Shown: positions 53,208 through 62,249, counted from the stretch's first letter. The stretch: DNA of 64,000 nucleotides from Acidobacteriota bacterium (GCA_019639155.1 JAHBSJ010000012.1:43356-107355), one strand, 5' to 3'. A program made the numbers and translations. Notes: a model not told the origin generated them from the letters alone.

Positions 53208-53762
53208 TTTCGCGAGCCTTCCGTACAGCCACGCCTTTGTCATTTTCCAGTGGCGCTTGACGGTAATAACGGACACGCCGAGGACCTCGGCGGCTTCTTC
53301 CATCGTAAGGCCGCCGAAATAGCGGAGTTCGACGATCTGAGCTTTGACGGGATCCATCTTGGCGAGTTCGTTGAGTGCGTCGTCGAGTTCGACCAGTTCG
53401 GCCGCTTCTTCGTCGGCCTTGTCGATCTCTTCGTTGAGCGTAAGGATGTGGAATTCGCCGCCTCGTTTTTCTGCGTTGTGACGACGGGCGTGATCCACAA
53501 GTATGCGCCGCATCTGATTCGCGGCGACGCCGATGAAGTGAGCCTTGTTTTGCCAGGACACCTGCGTGATGTCGATCATTTTCAGATAGGCTTCGTTGAC
53601 GAGAGCGGTCGGCTGCAGCGTGTGGCCGGAGCGTTCGTTGCGGAGGTAGCCGGCGGCGATGCGTTTGAGTTCGTTGTAAATGAGCGGCAGTAATTCGTCC
53701 AGGACGTCGCGGTTGCCCTTCGACAATTCCACCAAAAAACCTGTCACGGCGTGCGTTTCCAT
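53202..53762 (-). CDS. ECF-type sigma factor, PF07638/TIGR02999 group
   Basis: A 186-residue sigma factor with the group's typical segments: VTGFLVELSKGNRDVLDELLPLIYNELKRIA, HTLQPTALVNEAYLKM (both in parts), RRILVDHARRHNAEKRGG and the region 4 helix-turn-helix TMEEAAEVLGVSVITVKRHWKMTKAWL. This group is expanded in Acidobacteria and Planctomycetes and often works with Ser/Thr kinases; a kinase gene is 3.5 kb away. ATG 53762 matches the family's N-terminus better than the upstream ATG at 53804. Confidence 0.9.
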   Translation of the reverse strand: METHAVTGFLVELSKGNRDVLDELLPLIYNELKRIAAGYLRNERSGHTLQPTALVNEAYLKMIDITQVSWQNKAHFIGVAANQMRRILVDHARRHNAEKRGGEFHILTLNEEIDKADEEAAELVELDDALNELAKMDPVKAQIVELRYFGGLTMEEAAEVLGVSVITVKRHWKMTKAWLYGRLAKQ

Positions 53763-53819
53763 AGCGAACAGAGTTATTCTACGCCCGTTGCGGGATTTTC
53801 GCATTTTACGGAGGCGAAT

Positions 53820-54119
53820 ATGGTTAGTTATGAAGTTTCAGTAATGGTGCCGGCCGAGGCGATGGAGCGTTTTGAGGCGTATATGCTCGACAAGCATATT
53901 GCGGACGTGATCGCTACGGGCTTCTTCGCGGGTGCGACCTTTTACCGCGACGGCGAACGACGCAGGACGATCTACGAGGCATTCGACCGCAACGCTCTCG
54001 AAAATTACCTCGCCAATGACGCCGAGCGTCTCCGCAACGATTTCGCCGAACACTTTCCCGACGGCGTCGTCGCCACACGCGAGGTCTGGGATGCTGTGGT
54101 TCGATTCGACGCGCCATAG
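53820..54119 (+). CDS. DUF4286-like small protein
   Basis: A 99-residue protein with the pattern of DUF4286: MVSYEVSVMVPAEAMERFEAYM, ADVIATGFFAGATFYR, and a central YEAFDRNALENYLANDAERLRNDF. It looks like a dimeric ferredoxin-like alpha/beta barrel. Function unknown. ATG 53820 follows GGAGGCGAAT. It ends 23 bases before tsaD, probably co-transcribed. Confidence 0.78.
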   Translation: MVSYEVSVMVPAEAMERFEAYMLDKHIADVIATGFFAGATFYRDGERRRTIYEAFDRNALENYLANDAERLRNDFAEHFPDGVVATREVWDAVVRFDAP

Positions 54120-54142
54120 CTGCGTTTTGATAGAATCGAATT

Positions 54143-55210
54143 GTGCTGGTGCTCGGGATAGAAAGTTCGTGCGACGAAACCGCAGCCGCCGTAGTTCGCG
54201 ACGGTCGCGAAATACTATCGTCGATAATTTCCTCACAGATAGAACTGCATCGCCCTTGGGGCGGCGTCGTCCCCGAGCTTGCGTCCCGGGAACACCTCAA
54301 CAAGATCGATCCCATTGTTAACGAAGCTCTCGATGCCGCGGGCATTACTCTGGAAGACATCGACGCCGTCGCCGTCACGCAAGGCCCAGGCCTGATAGGC
54401 TCGCTGATGGTCGGCGTGTGTTATGCAAAGGCACTCGCATTCGCACGCGGCATCCCGTTCGTCGGCGTCAACCACATCGAAGGGCATGTTTATTCCGTCA
54501 ACTTCGAAAATCCGCCCGTAGAATATCCCGCTGTCGCACTGATCGTGTCGGGCGGGCACACGAATATCTTTCATCTTCCGCACGAAGGCGAATATAGGCT
54601 GATGTCGCGTACACGCGACGACGCAGCAGGCGAGGCGTTCGACAAGGTAGCAAAGATGCTCGGGCTCGGTTATCCCGGCGGCCCTGTGATCGAAAGACTT
54701 GCACGCGAAGGCGAAGCATCAAAAGCCAAATTTCCGCGTGCAAAGATCTCCGACGGCTCGCTCGATCTCAGCTTCAGCGGGCTAAAGACCGCGGTCGTGC
54801 GTCATGTGCGCGAGCAGGGAATTGAGCCCGCCGATGATCCGGCAAATGTATCGCAGGAGATCAAGGACGTCGCCGCGGGCTTTCAGAAAGCCGTCGTTGG
54901 CGCACTCATCGCGCGGCTAGAACAGGTATCCGAACATGTCTCGCCGAGAACGATGATCGTCGCGGGCGGCGTCGTGTGCAATACTGTTCTCCGCGATGCA
55001 GCGACGGCGTTGGGCAACAAGATCGGCTGTCCGGTTTATCTGCCGTCGAAACACCTTTCCACCGACAACGCCGCGATGATCGCCGCGGCGGGGCATTTTC
55101 ATCTCGCGGGCGGACGACGGGACGATCTCGGTCTGGCAGCGGACGTCACGATGCGTCTGCAGAACGCGGGCGATGTTCGGCCGGCAGGGAAGGTGCGGTA
55201 CAGAGTGTAA
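54143..55210 (+). CDS. tsaD: tRNA N6-threonylcarbamoyltransferase TsaD
   Basis: Transfers the threonylcarbamoyl group onto A37 of ANN-decoding tRNAs, using the product of the Sua5-type enzyme encoded at 6594. The 355-residue ASKHA-fold protein begins [18 protein letters not shown], has the metal-binding H111 and H115 (NHIEGH), SGGHTN, and the C-terminal VAGGVVCN and STDNAAMIA motifs. Translation starts at GTG 54143. Length is typical. Confidence 0.97.
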   Translation: MLVLGIESSCDETAAAVVRDGREILSSIISSQIELHRPWGGVVPELASREHLNKIDPIVNEALDAAGITLEDIDAVAVTQGPGLIGSLMVGVCYAKALAFARGIPFVGVNHIEGHVYSVNFENPPVEYPAVALIVSGGHTNIFHLPHEGEYRLMSRTRDDAAGEAFDKVAKMLGLGYPGGPVIERLAREGEASKAKFPRAKISDGSLDLSFSGLKTAVVRHVREQGIEPADDPANVSQEIKDVAAGFQKAVVGALIARLEQVSEHVSPRTMIVAGGVVCNTVLRDAATALGNKIGCPVYLPSKHLSTDNAAMIAAAGHFHLAGGRRDDLGLAADVTMRLQNAGDVRPAGKVRYRV

Positions 55211-55246
55211 AGTTCTTGCAATTTCCGGCTGTGCGCCGTTAAAATT

Positions 55247-55279
55247 GCGGAGTAGGTTAAAACGCTTTCAACCCTCCGC
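55247..55279 (+). terminator. Possible terminator after tsaD
   Basis: GCGGAG-TA-GGTT pairs with AACC-CTCCGC around an 11-base loop, followed by a moderately T-rich stretch. Confidence 0.4.
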
Positions 55280-55347
55280 AAGTTGAGTTGTTTTCTGTTT
55301 GGCTCTCCGCCATCTAAAATGGCATTTCGGTTAGGAGTATTTGTGTA

Positions 55348-57381
55348 ATGAAAAAACTTTCGATCCTGATGATCGCGGCACTGACCATTTTCGCCGCGAC
55401 CGCATTCGGGCAGGGTGTGCCTGCTCCTTTCACTTCTCGCATTCAGAATTTCGCCACGGGCCTCAGCCGTCCGATCCTTGTCCGCGGTGCGGGCGACGGC
55501 TCAAAGCGGATTTTCGTCGTCCAACAGGCCGGACTGATCCGCGTCTATCAGCCCGGGGCGAGTACTTCGACCGATTTCATTAATCTTAGTTCAAAGTGCG
55601 TGCAGCCGGGCTCGACAGGTGATGAACGCGGGCTTCTCGGCCTTACCTTTCACCCGAATTTCGCCACGAACGGCAAGTTCTACGTAAATTACAACCAGGT
55701 CGGCACCAACACCACGGTCATCGCCGAATATACGACGACGACCGGCAACGGCAATTCGAATACCGGGAACATTAACAGCGAACGCATTCTGATGACCATC
55801 CCGCAGCCTTTCTCAAATCACAACGGCGGCATGGTCGAATTCGGTCCCGACGGTTTCCTTTACATCGGAATGGGTGACGGCGGTTCGGCGAACGATCCCG
55901 GAAATCGCGCACAGAACCGCTCGCTGCTGCTCGGCAAGATGCTGCGTATCGACGTGAACAGTACGTCGCCTGCCTACTTGATCCCGCCCGGAAATCCGTT
56001 CCAGGGTGCCGGCACCGCCCGCTGCGACAACGGCAGCACGACGGCGGGCACCACCTGTCAGGAGATCTATTCCATCGGCCTGCGTAATCCGTGGCGTTGG
56101 TCGTTTGACTCGGCATCGCGTGCGTCGCAGCCGATCATTTGGGTAGCGGATGTAGGGCAGGGTTCGCGAGAAGAGGTCAATATCATCGACGTGCCAGGCG
56201 GCAACTACGGCTGGCGAATTTACGAAGGCTCGATCTGTACCGGTTTAGGCCCTGATCCTTGTATCGCTGCGAACTATATCGCGCCGCTCTTTGACTACAC
56301 GCACACCGCCGGACGCTGTTCGATCACGGGCGGCTATGTTTACCGCGGGTCTCAGGGAAGCTTCCCGGACGGAGCTTATTCGTACGGCGATTACTGTACC
56401 GGCGAGATCTGGATGAGGTCCGGCAGCGGAGGAATAACGCTTCTCCACGACCTGCCGCGAACGGTCACTTCGTTCGGTCAGGATGAGGACGGCGAGGTCT
56501 ACGTGACGTCCGGATCCGGCATCGTTGACAAGCTTGTCCGTGCCCGTGCGTCAGCCGATATGGACGGCGACCTAAAGACGGATCTCGCGGTCTATCGCCC
56601 TTCGAACGGCGTTTGGTATATCGCCAACAGTTCGAACAATACGGTCAGGACACAGCAATTCGGATTTGCGGGGGACATACCGATCCCCGGAGACTTTGAC
56701 GGCGACAATATCGTGGACATTGCGGTTTACCGCCCGTCCACAGGTTACTGGTATTACATAAAGAGCAGCGACGGAACGGTCGGTATCTCTATTTGGGGGC
56801 TCCCTGAAGACATTCCCGTACCCGGCGATTACGATGGAGATGCTATCGACGATCTTGCTCTTTTCAGGCCGTCGAACGGCGTCTGGTACATATACCAGTC
56901 GAAGACCAACGATGTGAGGATCGCATCATTCGGACTTTCGACAGACGTCCCCGTCGCAGCAGATTACGATGGCGACGGTAAATTCGACATTTCTGTTTGG
57001 CGTCCGTCGAACGGAGCGTGGTATCGCATCAACAGTTCCAACGGCCAGGTCGTGATAAACGGCTGGGGCACGAACGGCGATGTGCCGGCACCGGGCGATT
57101 TTGACGGCGACGGCAGGACCGACCTTGCGGTCTTCAGGCCTTCGAACGGTGTTTGGTACATTTTCAGAAGCTCCAACTCGACAATTCAATACGCTGGCTG
57201 GGGAACGGCCGGAGATATCCCGACCGTCGGAGACTATGATGGCGACGGCCGCGACGACGTCGCGATCTATCGTCCGTCGAATGGAAGCTGGTGGGTCATT
57301 CGAAGCTCGAACTCGACCGCCTTTTCTGCATCGTGGGGGTTGTCCGGCGACATTCCCGTGCCAATGCTCGACAGGCCGTAG
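55348..57381 (+). CDS. Secreted PQQ-dependent sugar dehydrogenase-like protein with six FG-GAP/VCBS-like repeats
   Basis: A 677-residue exported protein (signal peptide 1-21, ending AFGQ). Residues about 30-400 form a glucose/sorbosone dehydrogenase propeller: FATGLSRPILVRGAGDGSKRIFVVQQAG (in parts), DERGLLGLTFHPNF, NHNGGMVEFGPDGFLYIGMGDGG, GLRNPWRWSFD, GGNYGWRIYEG. Whether it oxidises sugars with PQQ is unproven. From residue 405 six repeats of about 45 residues follow, each DxDGD..D.AV[YF]RPSNG.WY, as in the protein at 34101. TTAGGAG precedes the ATG. Convergent with comF at two bases. Confidence 0.88.
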   Translation: MKKLSILMIAALTIFAATAFGQGVPAPFTSRIQNFATGLSRPILVRGAGDGSKRIFVVQQAGLIRVYQPGASTSTDFINLSSKCVQPGSTGDERGLLGLTFHPNFATNGKFYVNYNQVGTNTTVIAEYTTTTGNGNSNTGNINSERILMTIPQPFSNHNGGMVEFGPDGFLYIGMGDGGSANDPGNRAQNRSLLLGKMLRIDVNSTSPAYLIPPGNPFQGAGTARCDNGSTTAGTTCQEIYSIGLRNPWRWSFDSASRASQPIIWVADVGQGSREEVNIIDVPGGNYGWRIYEGSICTGLGPDPCIAANYIAPLFDYTHTAGRCSITGGYVYRGSQGSFPDGAYSYGDYCTGEIWMRSGSGGITLLHDLPRTVTSFGQDEDGEVYVTSGSGIVDKLVRARASADMDGDLKTDLAVYRPSNGVWYIANSSNNTVRTQQFGFAGDIPIPGDFDGDNIVDIAVYRPSTGYWYYIKSSDGTVGISIWGLPEDIPVPGDYDGDAIDDLALFRPSNGVWYIYQSKTNDVRIASFGLSTDVPVAADYDGDGKFDISVWRPSNGAWYRINSSNGQVVINGWGTNGDVPAPGDFDGDGRTDLAVFRPSNGVWYIFRSSNSTIQYAGWGTAGDIPTVGDYDGDGRDDVAIYRPSNGSWWVIRSSNSTAFSASWGLSGDIPVPMLDRP

Positions 57382-57383
57382 AT

Positions 57384-58118
57384 CTATAATTTGGTCAGAA
57401 CGGCGCGTGCCAAGGTGAATACCGTCACCGAGGACGCGCCGTTCTTCTGGAGCTCTTCAGCACAGTTAGACGCCGTCGCTCCGCTGGTAAGCACATCGTC
57501 AACCAACAGTATATTTTTTGATTCTATAAGCTTCGGTCGAGTGACGCTGAAAGCTCCCTCCACGCTCGCGGCCCGGGCTTTTGCGTCCATCCCTGAACGT
57601 TGCATCGGAGTATCTCTGATCCTCTGTAAGCTCACAGTGTCGGCAGGCATCCTCAAAAACTCCGAGCAAACTTCGGCGATCAGCTCCGCCTGATTAAACT
57701 CGCGTTCATGCCGGCGCTGCCGCGACAGAGGCACAGGTATAATGAGGTCAATGCCGCTCGTCAGCGAACGCGTCAACGCATTTCCTATCTCTCTTCGTAG
57801 GTTCGAAAAAACTTTTGGTGTTTCCTTGAGATGCACGACCGACGCCGCTAAGGCCTTTTCGTAGAGCCCCACAGCGAATGCCCGGTCGTAATGATGATCG
57901 TCGCATTTGCGGCAAAATACGTCGTTCGCGGTTTCACGCGGCCCGTAATGAACGCCACAGCGTGAGCAGAGCAGATCGCTCTCCGAAAAAATGTGAGTAT
58001 CATGCCAGCACGTTCTGCACGCCGGCGTGTTTGAATAGCTTTCCACACGGTGTCCGCAGGAAAGGCAATAGGTGGGATAAACAAATGAAAGGATCGGGTC
58101 GATAAGGGAGGAGAGCAT
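57384..58118 (-). CDS. comF: ComF family phosphoribosyltransferase-like protein
   Basis: A 244-residue protein with N-terminal zinc ribbons (CLSCG, CRTC, CSRCG, CRKC; residues about 18-75) and a C-terminal PRTase-type domain holding IPVPLSRQRRHEREFNQAE and LLVDDVLTSGATA, the PRPP-binding loop. ComF helps single-stranded DNA uptake in natural transformation in several bacteria. Last gene of the obgE operon, 12 bases after the TraR/DksA gene. Confidence 0.92.
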   Translation of the reverse strand: MLSSLIDPILSFVYPTYCLSCGHRVESYSNTPACRTCWHDTHIFSESDLLCSRCGVHYGPRETANDVFCRKCDDHHYDRAFAVGLYEKALAASVVHLKETPKVFSNLRREIGNALTRSLTSGIDLIIPVPLSRQRRHEREFNQAELIAEVCSEFLRMPADTVSLQRIRDTPMQRSGMDAKARAASVEGAFSVTRPKLIESKNILLVDDVLTSGATASNCAEELQKNGASSVTVFTLARAVLTKL

Positions 58119-58130
58119 CCGAATGGCTGA

Positions 58131-58484
58131 CTATTCTTCGTCGAGCTGTCCGCGTTCCTGCAGTTCCTGACAGTTTAGGCAAAAGCGTGCCCAAGGGATC
58201 GCCGCTAGCCGCTTAGGATTGATCGCCTCACCGCAGTTCTGACATGGGCCGTATTCATCGTCCTCTAAACGCCGCAGTGCCTGGTCGATCATCGCCAACT
58301 GGCGGCTCTCGTTCTCGGAAACCGCGAGCATGACGTTCTTGGAATAATTACGTACCGCCAGATCCACCGGATCCGGCGTTTCTGAATCGTCTATCGACAG
58401 GTCATTGTCGTTCAGCTTTTGTATGAGGAGTTCTCGTTCTTCGATCAGCCGTTGTTTAATGTCTTTCAAGTTCAATTTACTCAT
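58131..58484 (-). CDS. TraR/DksA-family zinc-finger regulator
   Basis: A 117-residue protein with a helical coiled-coil first half (KQRLIEERELLIQKLNDND) and a C-terminal C4 zinc finger (CQNCGEAINPKRLAAIPWARFCLNC, in parts). Such proteins bind the RNA polymerase secondary channel and tune transcription, often with ppGpp. It overlaps rlmH by four bases (ATGA). Confidence 0.9.
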   Translation of the reverse strand: MSKLNLKDIKQRLIEERELLIQKLNDNDLSIDDSETPDPVDLAVRNYSKNVMLAVSENESRQLAMIDQALRRLEDDEYGPCQNCGEAINPKRLAAIPWARFCLNCQELQERGQLDEE

Positions 58485-58933
58485 TTTTGGTACGGAAACC
58501 CCTTCAGTATCGTAAATGCTCTGTAGAGCTGCTCCAACAAGAACACACGAGCCATCTCGTGAGTAAAAGTCAGAAACGATAAGGATAGCGTATGATCAGC
58601 CCTTTCGGCAACTGCCGCAGATACACCTTCTGCGCCGCCGATAACGAAGGCAATCTCGCGGATCGAGCGTTCCTGCCACCCTTTCAGCCTATCGGCGAAG
58701 GCGTGCGAGGTTTCCTGCATGCCTTTTTCGTCCAAAACGCATACAAAAGTTCCCGGCCTCAGCTTTTCCAAGATGCGTTTGCCCTCGTCCTCACGCAGGT
58801 TGACGGACGCGAACTCGCGAACCTCGGCGACAGAGCATTCAGCAAACCTCGATAAACGGGTAAAGTAATCTTCCTGGAGTGCCAGCAGGTGTTTGTTTCG
58901 GGTCTTGCCGACCCAGACGAAGGTGAATCTCAT
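58481..58933 (-). CDS. rlmH: 23S rRNA (pseudouridine1915-N3)-methyltransferase RlmH
   Basis: A 150-residue SPOUT methyltransferase that acts on the 70S ribosome. Motifs: MRFTFVWVGKT at the N-terminus, LDEKGMQETSHAFAD, AFVIGGAEGVS for the knotted AdoMet site, and the conserved C-terminus LLEQLYRAFTILKGFPYQK. ATG 58933 overlaps the rsfS stop by one base (TGATG); a longer frame upstream is not conserved. It follows rsfS in the usual order. Confidence 0.96.
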   Translation of the reverse strand: MRFTFVWVGKTRNKHLLALQEDYFTRLSRFAECSVAEVREFASVNLREDEGKRILEKLRPGTFVCVLDEKGMQETSHAFADRLKGWQERSIREIAFVIGGAEGVSAAVAERADHTLSLSFLTFTHEMARVFLLEQLYRAFTILKGFPYQK

Positions 58934-59373
58934 CAGGAGTTGCCGGCGAGTTCCGGCGGCAGGTCGACGCGTGCGGCGTCGCGCCATAATCGAGCCAGAT
59001 CATAGTGTTCGCGTGATTCGCCGTTGAACAGATGGACAATGAAATCGCCATAGTCCAACAGGACCCATTCTGCAGAATTGTAACCTTCGACGCGGATGAC
59101 CCTCGCTTGGAGTTCTTTCTTGAGTTTTTCATTTATCTCGTCCGCGATGGCCTGCACCTGCCGCTGATTGTTTCCGCTCGCGATGACAAAAAACTCAGTA
59201 AAACTCGCGATGCCGCGAAGGTCCAGGACGACGACGTCCGTTGCCTTTTTATCCGCAGCGCACCGAATGGCAAGCTTTAGCGCATCGTCGAGTTCGTCAA
59301 ATTGTACGGGCGTTTGCGATATCTGCAGGGAAACGGTCTCGCGGGTGAGTGATTGCTCCTGGGTTTTTTCCAT
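58933..59373 (-). CDS. rsfS: Ribosome silencing factor RsfS
   Basis: A 146-residue protein that binds uL14 of the large subunit and blocks subunit joining in starvation. Core motifs: KKATDVVVLDLRGIASFTEFFVIASG (in parts), NNQRQVQAIADEI, WVLLDYGDFIVHLF. An N-terminal extension of about 27 residues precedes the core. Start overlaps the nadD stop by one base (TAATG). Confidence 0.96.
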   Translation of the reverse strand: MEKTQEQSLTRETVSLQISQTPVQFDELDDALKLAIRCAADKKATDVVVLDLRGIASFTEFFVIASGNNQRQVQAIADEINEKLKKELQARVIRVEGYNSAEWVLLDYGDFIVHLFNGESREHYDLARLWRDAARVDLPPELAGNS

Positions 59374-60026
59374 TACTTATAAATCTGATATTTTTCTATG
59401 AATTTTGCAACTCCCGGCGGGACGTCGTTCTTCCACGATCCATCACCATTCCGGGCACGATGCCGAATGTCCGTCGCCGAGATGTCGATATTCACACGGT
59501 CAGTGATATAGATGTGTTTGACCGCGTTTCCGATGTCAACGAACTGTTTTCCGCTTGATCCTGTCAGGTCGATGACGCGTGAACGGATCTCTTTGGTAAC
59601 GTTATCGGTCGCTATCTCGCGGCTGGGACGCGTCATTACGATGTGGTCGGTCAGCGAAAGAACGGTCTCCCATTCACGCCAGGTTCGTATGTCCATCCAA
59701 GAGTCGGCACCCATCACGAAGAAGATGCGATCGTCCGGATACATAGCAACGAGCTTCGGCAGCGTCTGAACGGAATAGGGCTCGCCGGGCGTTTCAAATT
59801 CCAATTGTGAGACCTTTATGCGTTCGTCATCGTCGGTCGCCAGGCAAAGCATCGCGTAGCGGTCATACGCCGATGTCGGCTTGAGCCGCGTTTTGTGCGG
59901 TGCGTGAAAAGCAGGGATGAAAGTGAACTCGTCCAGACCGAACTGCTCCAAAAGCGTGCGTGCTATGGCAATGTGCCCGTTGTGAACAGGGTCAAAGGTA
60001 CCGCCAAAAAAAGCCCGCTTTTTCAT
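59373..60026 (-). CDS. nadD: Nicotinate-mononucleotide adenylyltransferase
   Basis: Joins nicotinate mononucleotide and ATP in NAD synthesis. The 217-residue protein has FGGTFDPVHNGHIAIA (residues 6-21, the HxGH nucleotidyltransferase motif), FIPAFHAPHKT, FVMGADSWMDIRTW and the ISSTxIR-type motif as ISATDIRHRARNG. ATG 60026 lies four bases after the obgE stop. Confidence 0.96.
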   Translation of the reverse strand: MKKRAFFGGTFDPVHNGHIAIARTLLEQFGLDEFTFIPAFHAPHKTRLKPTSAYDRYAMLCLATDDDERIKVSQLEFETPGEPYSVQTLPKLVAMYPDDRIFFVMGADSWMDIRTWREWETVLSLTDHIVMTRPSREIATDNVTKEIRSRVIDLTGSSGKQFVDIGNAVKHIYITDRVNIDISATDIRHRARNGDGSWKNDVPPGVAKFIEKYQIYK

Positions 60027-60030
60027 GCTT

Positions 60031-61041
60031 CTATTGACCCTCGTCCTCTGCCGACAGCAAATTTCCGACAGCACGGACCAACTCCTTCACACCTTCACCT
60101 GTCGCTGACGAGATCGCAAAAAACTTCCGCTTTTCCTTTGCGGCTGCCTTTTTCAAACTCTCGAGCCTTTCGGGATCGTCAAGCGAATCGATCTTTGTCG
60201 CGACCACGATCTGCGGCCGGGCAGCCAGATCCGCATCATATTTTTTCAACTCGCTGTTAATTATACGATAATCTTCCACGGGATCGCGGCCCGAGAACGA
60301 CGAGACATCTACAAGATGCAAAATGAGCTTTGTCCGCTCGATGTGCCGTAAAAATCTATGCCCGAGTCCGCTGCCTTCACTAGCTCCCTCGATCAGCCCC
60401 GGAATGTCGGCGACCACAAATGTCTTGTAATCGCCCATATCCACAACGCCCAGATTCGGTTCCAGCGTTGTAAAAGGATAGTCGGCTATCTTCGGTTTTG
60501 CCGCAGAAATTACCGAGATCAGCGTGGATTTTCCCGCATTCGGAAATCCGACAAGCCCGACGTCTGCAAGAAGTTTCAGCTCCAGCTGCAGTTCCTTTTC
60601 CTCGCCCGGGCGTCCGTTGTAGTGAAACTTCGGCGCCTGCCGCGTTGACGTGGCAAAATGTGCGTTGCCCCAACCGCCTTTGCCGCCTTTCGCCGCGAGT
60701 TCGCGTTGGCCGGCCTCGACCATATCGAAGATGAGCTCGCCGGTTTCGGCGTCAAACACTTGTGTGCCGACCGGCACCTTAACAACAGCGTCGACTCCGT
60801 CTTTGCCGTATCGGTTGGAACCCTCGCCGTGGCGGCCGCGTTCTGCTTTGTGTTCGGGATTGTAGCGAAGATGCAGCAGCGTGTTCAGGCCTTCGTCGGC
60901 CTCGATCCACACACTGCCGCCAACGCCGCCGTCGCCGCCTGACGGCCCGCCTCGGGGGACGAATTTTTCACGCCGAAACGCTGTGACGCCGTTTCCGCCG
61001 TCGCCGGCCTTTACTCTGATCTTTACGCGGTCAATGAACAT
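60031..61041 (-). CDS. obgE: Obg-family GTPase
   Basis: A 336-residue ribosome-assembly GTPase. The N-terminal glycine-rich Obg fold (residues 1-158; [25 protein letters not shown] in parts) precedes a G domain with GFPNAGKST (P-loop), [19 protein letters not shown], and a TKID guanine motif. There is no C-terminal OCT domain. First gene of a six-gene operon. It appears to have its own promoter (61053-61082). Confidence 0.97.
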   Translation of the reverse strand: MFIDRVKIRVKAGDGGNGVTAFRREKFVPRGGPSGGDGGVGGSVWIEADEGLNTLLHLRYNPEHKAERGRHGEGSNRYGKDGVDAVVKVPVGTQVFDAETGELIFDMVEAGQRELAAKGGKGGWGNAHFATSTRQAPKFHYNGRPGEEKELQLELKLLADVGLVGFPNAGKSTLISVISAAKPKIADYPFTTLEPNLGVVDMGDYKTFVVADIPGLIEGASEGSGLGHRFLRHIERTKLILHLVDVSSFSGRDPVEDYRIINSELKKYDADLAARPQIVVATKIDSLDDPERLESLKKAAAKEKRKFFAISSATGEGVKELVRAVGNLLSAEDEGQ

Positions 61042-61052
61042 CGCTGACTCTG

Positions 61053-61082
61053 ATTTTAAGTGTAAGGGAAGCGGCGAGGCAA
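61053..61082 (-). promoter_or_regulatory. Probable obgE operon promoter
   Basis: Reverse strand TTGCCT (61082-61077), an 18-base spacer and TAAAAT (61058-61053); the predicted start lies about five bases before the ATG. Confidence 0.5.
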
Positions 61083-61089
61083 TGCAGAA

Positions 61090-61601
61090 GACAAAAGAAC
61101 GAAAGCGTCGAAACGATCGCTCATCTCGACGCTTTCATTTTTCTCTCGTCCGGTGCCGAAACACCTTTAGAAAGGGTTGCGGCAACATCATGTACACGCT
61201 GCTGCCGCGAATTTTGTATCCCGACGATGCTCTGCGGGGAGCCCTCACCGGTCAGCACCCAACTTGATTACTCATGCTGTGGGCGTTCTCACGCCGTGGT
61301 GCCATTAGGTTTTTGTTTTGGTGGCTTTTCCTCCACCGCCGGTTACGTTCCCGGCAACGAGGCTCGCTTCCGAAGAATCGAGCGACTTTTGCACCTACAG
61401 AGTGATCAGCTTCTGTTGGCGTCGATCGTTTTTATCCGACCGACTCGGTCACCCTAACGGGTGTCCTTAGCAAGCCTTTCGGCTTCGGCTCCGAGCGTAC
61501 CAGACAGCGGCTTTCCGCTCCTTCTGCCCTCGAGCGATGTGTCACCACATTCGCTCCACCTCTCGGTGCCGGTCAAGATGCCCGTAAGCGTTCTTGACTG
61601 T
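61090..61601 (-). ncRNA. Candidate structured non-coding RNA, about 0.5 kb, family unknown
   Basis: No reading frame of note exists on the reverse strand here, and the three short + frames look spurious. On the reverse strand a near-consensus promoter ends at 61608, and a hairpin with a T-rich tail lies at 61101-61136. In between are many stems: GTCAAGA/TCTTGAC at the 5' end (61572-61598), AGCGG/CCGCT, AAGCC-GAAA-GGCTT (GNRA loop), CACCC-GTTA-GGGTG, GTCGGTCG/CGATCGAC, CTCG..TTC-TTCG-GAA..CGAG (UUCG loop), GCCGG/CCGGC, GGTGG/CCACC and GCGGCA/TGCCGC. By eye it does not match tmRNA, RNase P RNA, SRP or 6S RNA. Confidence 0.55.
61101..61136 (-). terminator. Terminator hairpin at the end of the candidate RNA
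   Basis: GAAAGCGTCGA and TCGACGCTTTC form a perfect 11-bp stem around a 14-base loop, followed on the reverse strand by GTTCTTTTGTCTT and on the forward strand by ATTTTT. Confidence 0.7.
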
Positions 61602-61607
61602 ATAGCC

Positions 61608-61635
61608 ATAATACACCCGAAAAATACTATGTCAA
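61608..61635 (-). promoter_or_regulatory. Strong sigma-70 promoter of the candidate RNA
   Basis: Reverse strand TTGACA (61635-61630), a 16-base spacer and TATTAT (61613-61608). Only one base of the -10 departs from consensus. Predicted transcription start near 61601. Confidence 0.75.
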
Positions 61636-61687
61636 GTAGAAAGTACTTTAACTATTGCCCTTTATTTACGGGCTTTTGTGCAAACAT

Positions 61688-61718
61688 TGTGGATAACTTT
61701 GATCCGGCCTGTGGATAA
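61688..61718. promoter_or_regulatory. Pair of perfect DnaA boxes
   Basis: TGTGGATAA (reverse complement of the DnaA box TTATCCACA) occurs at 61688-61696 and 61710-61718 in the same orientation, 22 bases apart, about two helical turns. AT-rich sequence follows to about 61860. They lie about 55 bases upstream of the -35 of the candidate RNA promoter. Confidence 0.7.
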
Positions 61719-61903
61719 AAATTCGACCGAACTTGTTAACCCTTTTGTCACATATATTTACGTATTCTCCGCATTTTTAGGCTCTGAAACGGCCTTTCAT
61801 TTGTGCAAGAAAAATAAATGAAAAAAAGTTAATGACAGGACGAAAAAAGCGGCATTGATCGAATATAACTGAACTCTCACCGGGCGTTGAGCTTTTCAGC
61901 AAA

Positions 61904-61932
61904 CAAAAAAGAGGCTTCAGTTGAAGCCTCTT
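61904..61932 (-). terminator. Rho-independent terminator of rplU-rpmA
   Basis: AAGAGGCTTCA and TGAAGCCTCTT form an 11-bp stem with a 2-base centre, followed on the reverse strand by six T, 26 bases past the rpmA stop. Confidence 0.93.
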
Positions 61933-61957
61933 CGAACACTGACAAAAGGATCTTCGG

Positions 61958-62245
61958 TTACGCCGCAGCTTTCGGGGCGAGTTCCGGAGCTCCTTCTGCG
62001 TAAACGCTGATGAACTTGCCTTTGCGGCCTTTGTCCTCGAACTTAACGATGCCTTCGATCAGCGAGAACAGGGTATCGTCCTTGCCGCGGCCGACGTTGT
62101 TGCCGGGCTTCCATTTTGTTCCGCGCTGACGAGCGAGAATATTGCCGCCCAGAACGTGCTGGCCGCCGAATTTCTTCAAGCCCAATCGCTGTGCCGCTGA
62201 ATCGCGGCCGTTTCGTGATGATCCTACACCTTTCTTATGTGCCAT
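61958..62245 (-). CDS. rpmA: Ribosomal protein bL27
   Basis: A 95-residue large-subunit protein near the peptidyl transferase centre. It begins [20 protein letters not shown] (no cleavable N-terminal extension), and has [16 protein letters not shown] and a short Ala-rich tail. Starts four bases after rplU. Confidence 0.98.
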   Translation of the reverse strand: MAHKKGVGSSRNGRDSAAQRLGLKKFGGQHVLGGNILARQRGTKWKPGNNVGRGKDDTLFSLIEGIVKFEDKGRKGKFISVYAEGAPELAPKAAA

Positions 62246-62249
62246 TACT

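Noticed and set aside
61090..61601. tmRNA or RNase P RNA
   Set aside because: There is no tRNA-like 3' end with CCA or tag frame, and no GAGGAAAGUCC or ACAGAA-CCGGCUUA core; GGTGGAGGAAAAGCCACC-like and ACAGAAGCTGATC-like pieces look similar but sit in the wrong contexts.
60881..61718. Three short + strand frames between obgE and rpmA
   Set aside because: No ribosome sites, odd composition, and they overlap the stems, promoter and DnaA boxes of the proposed RNA region.
61688..61860. Chromosomal replication origin
   Set aside because: Only two DnaA boxes were found and no dnaA, dnaN, rpmH or gidA genes lie nearby; two boxes fit a regulatory site better. Kept as a finding only for the boxes.
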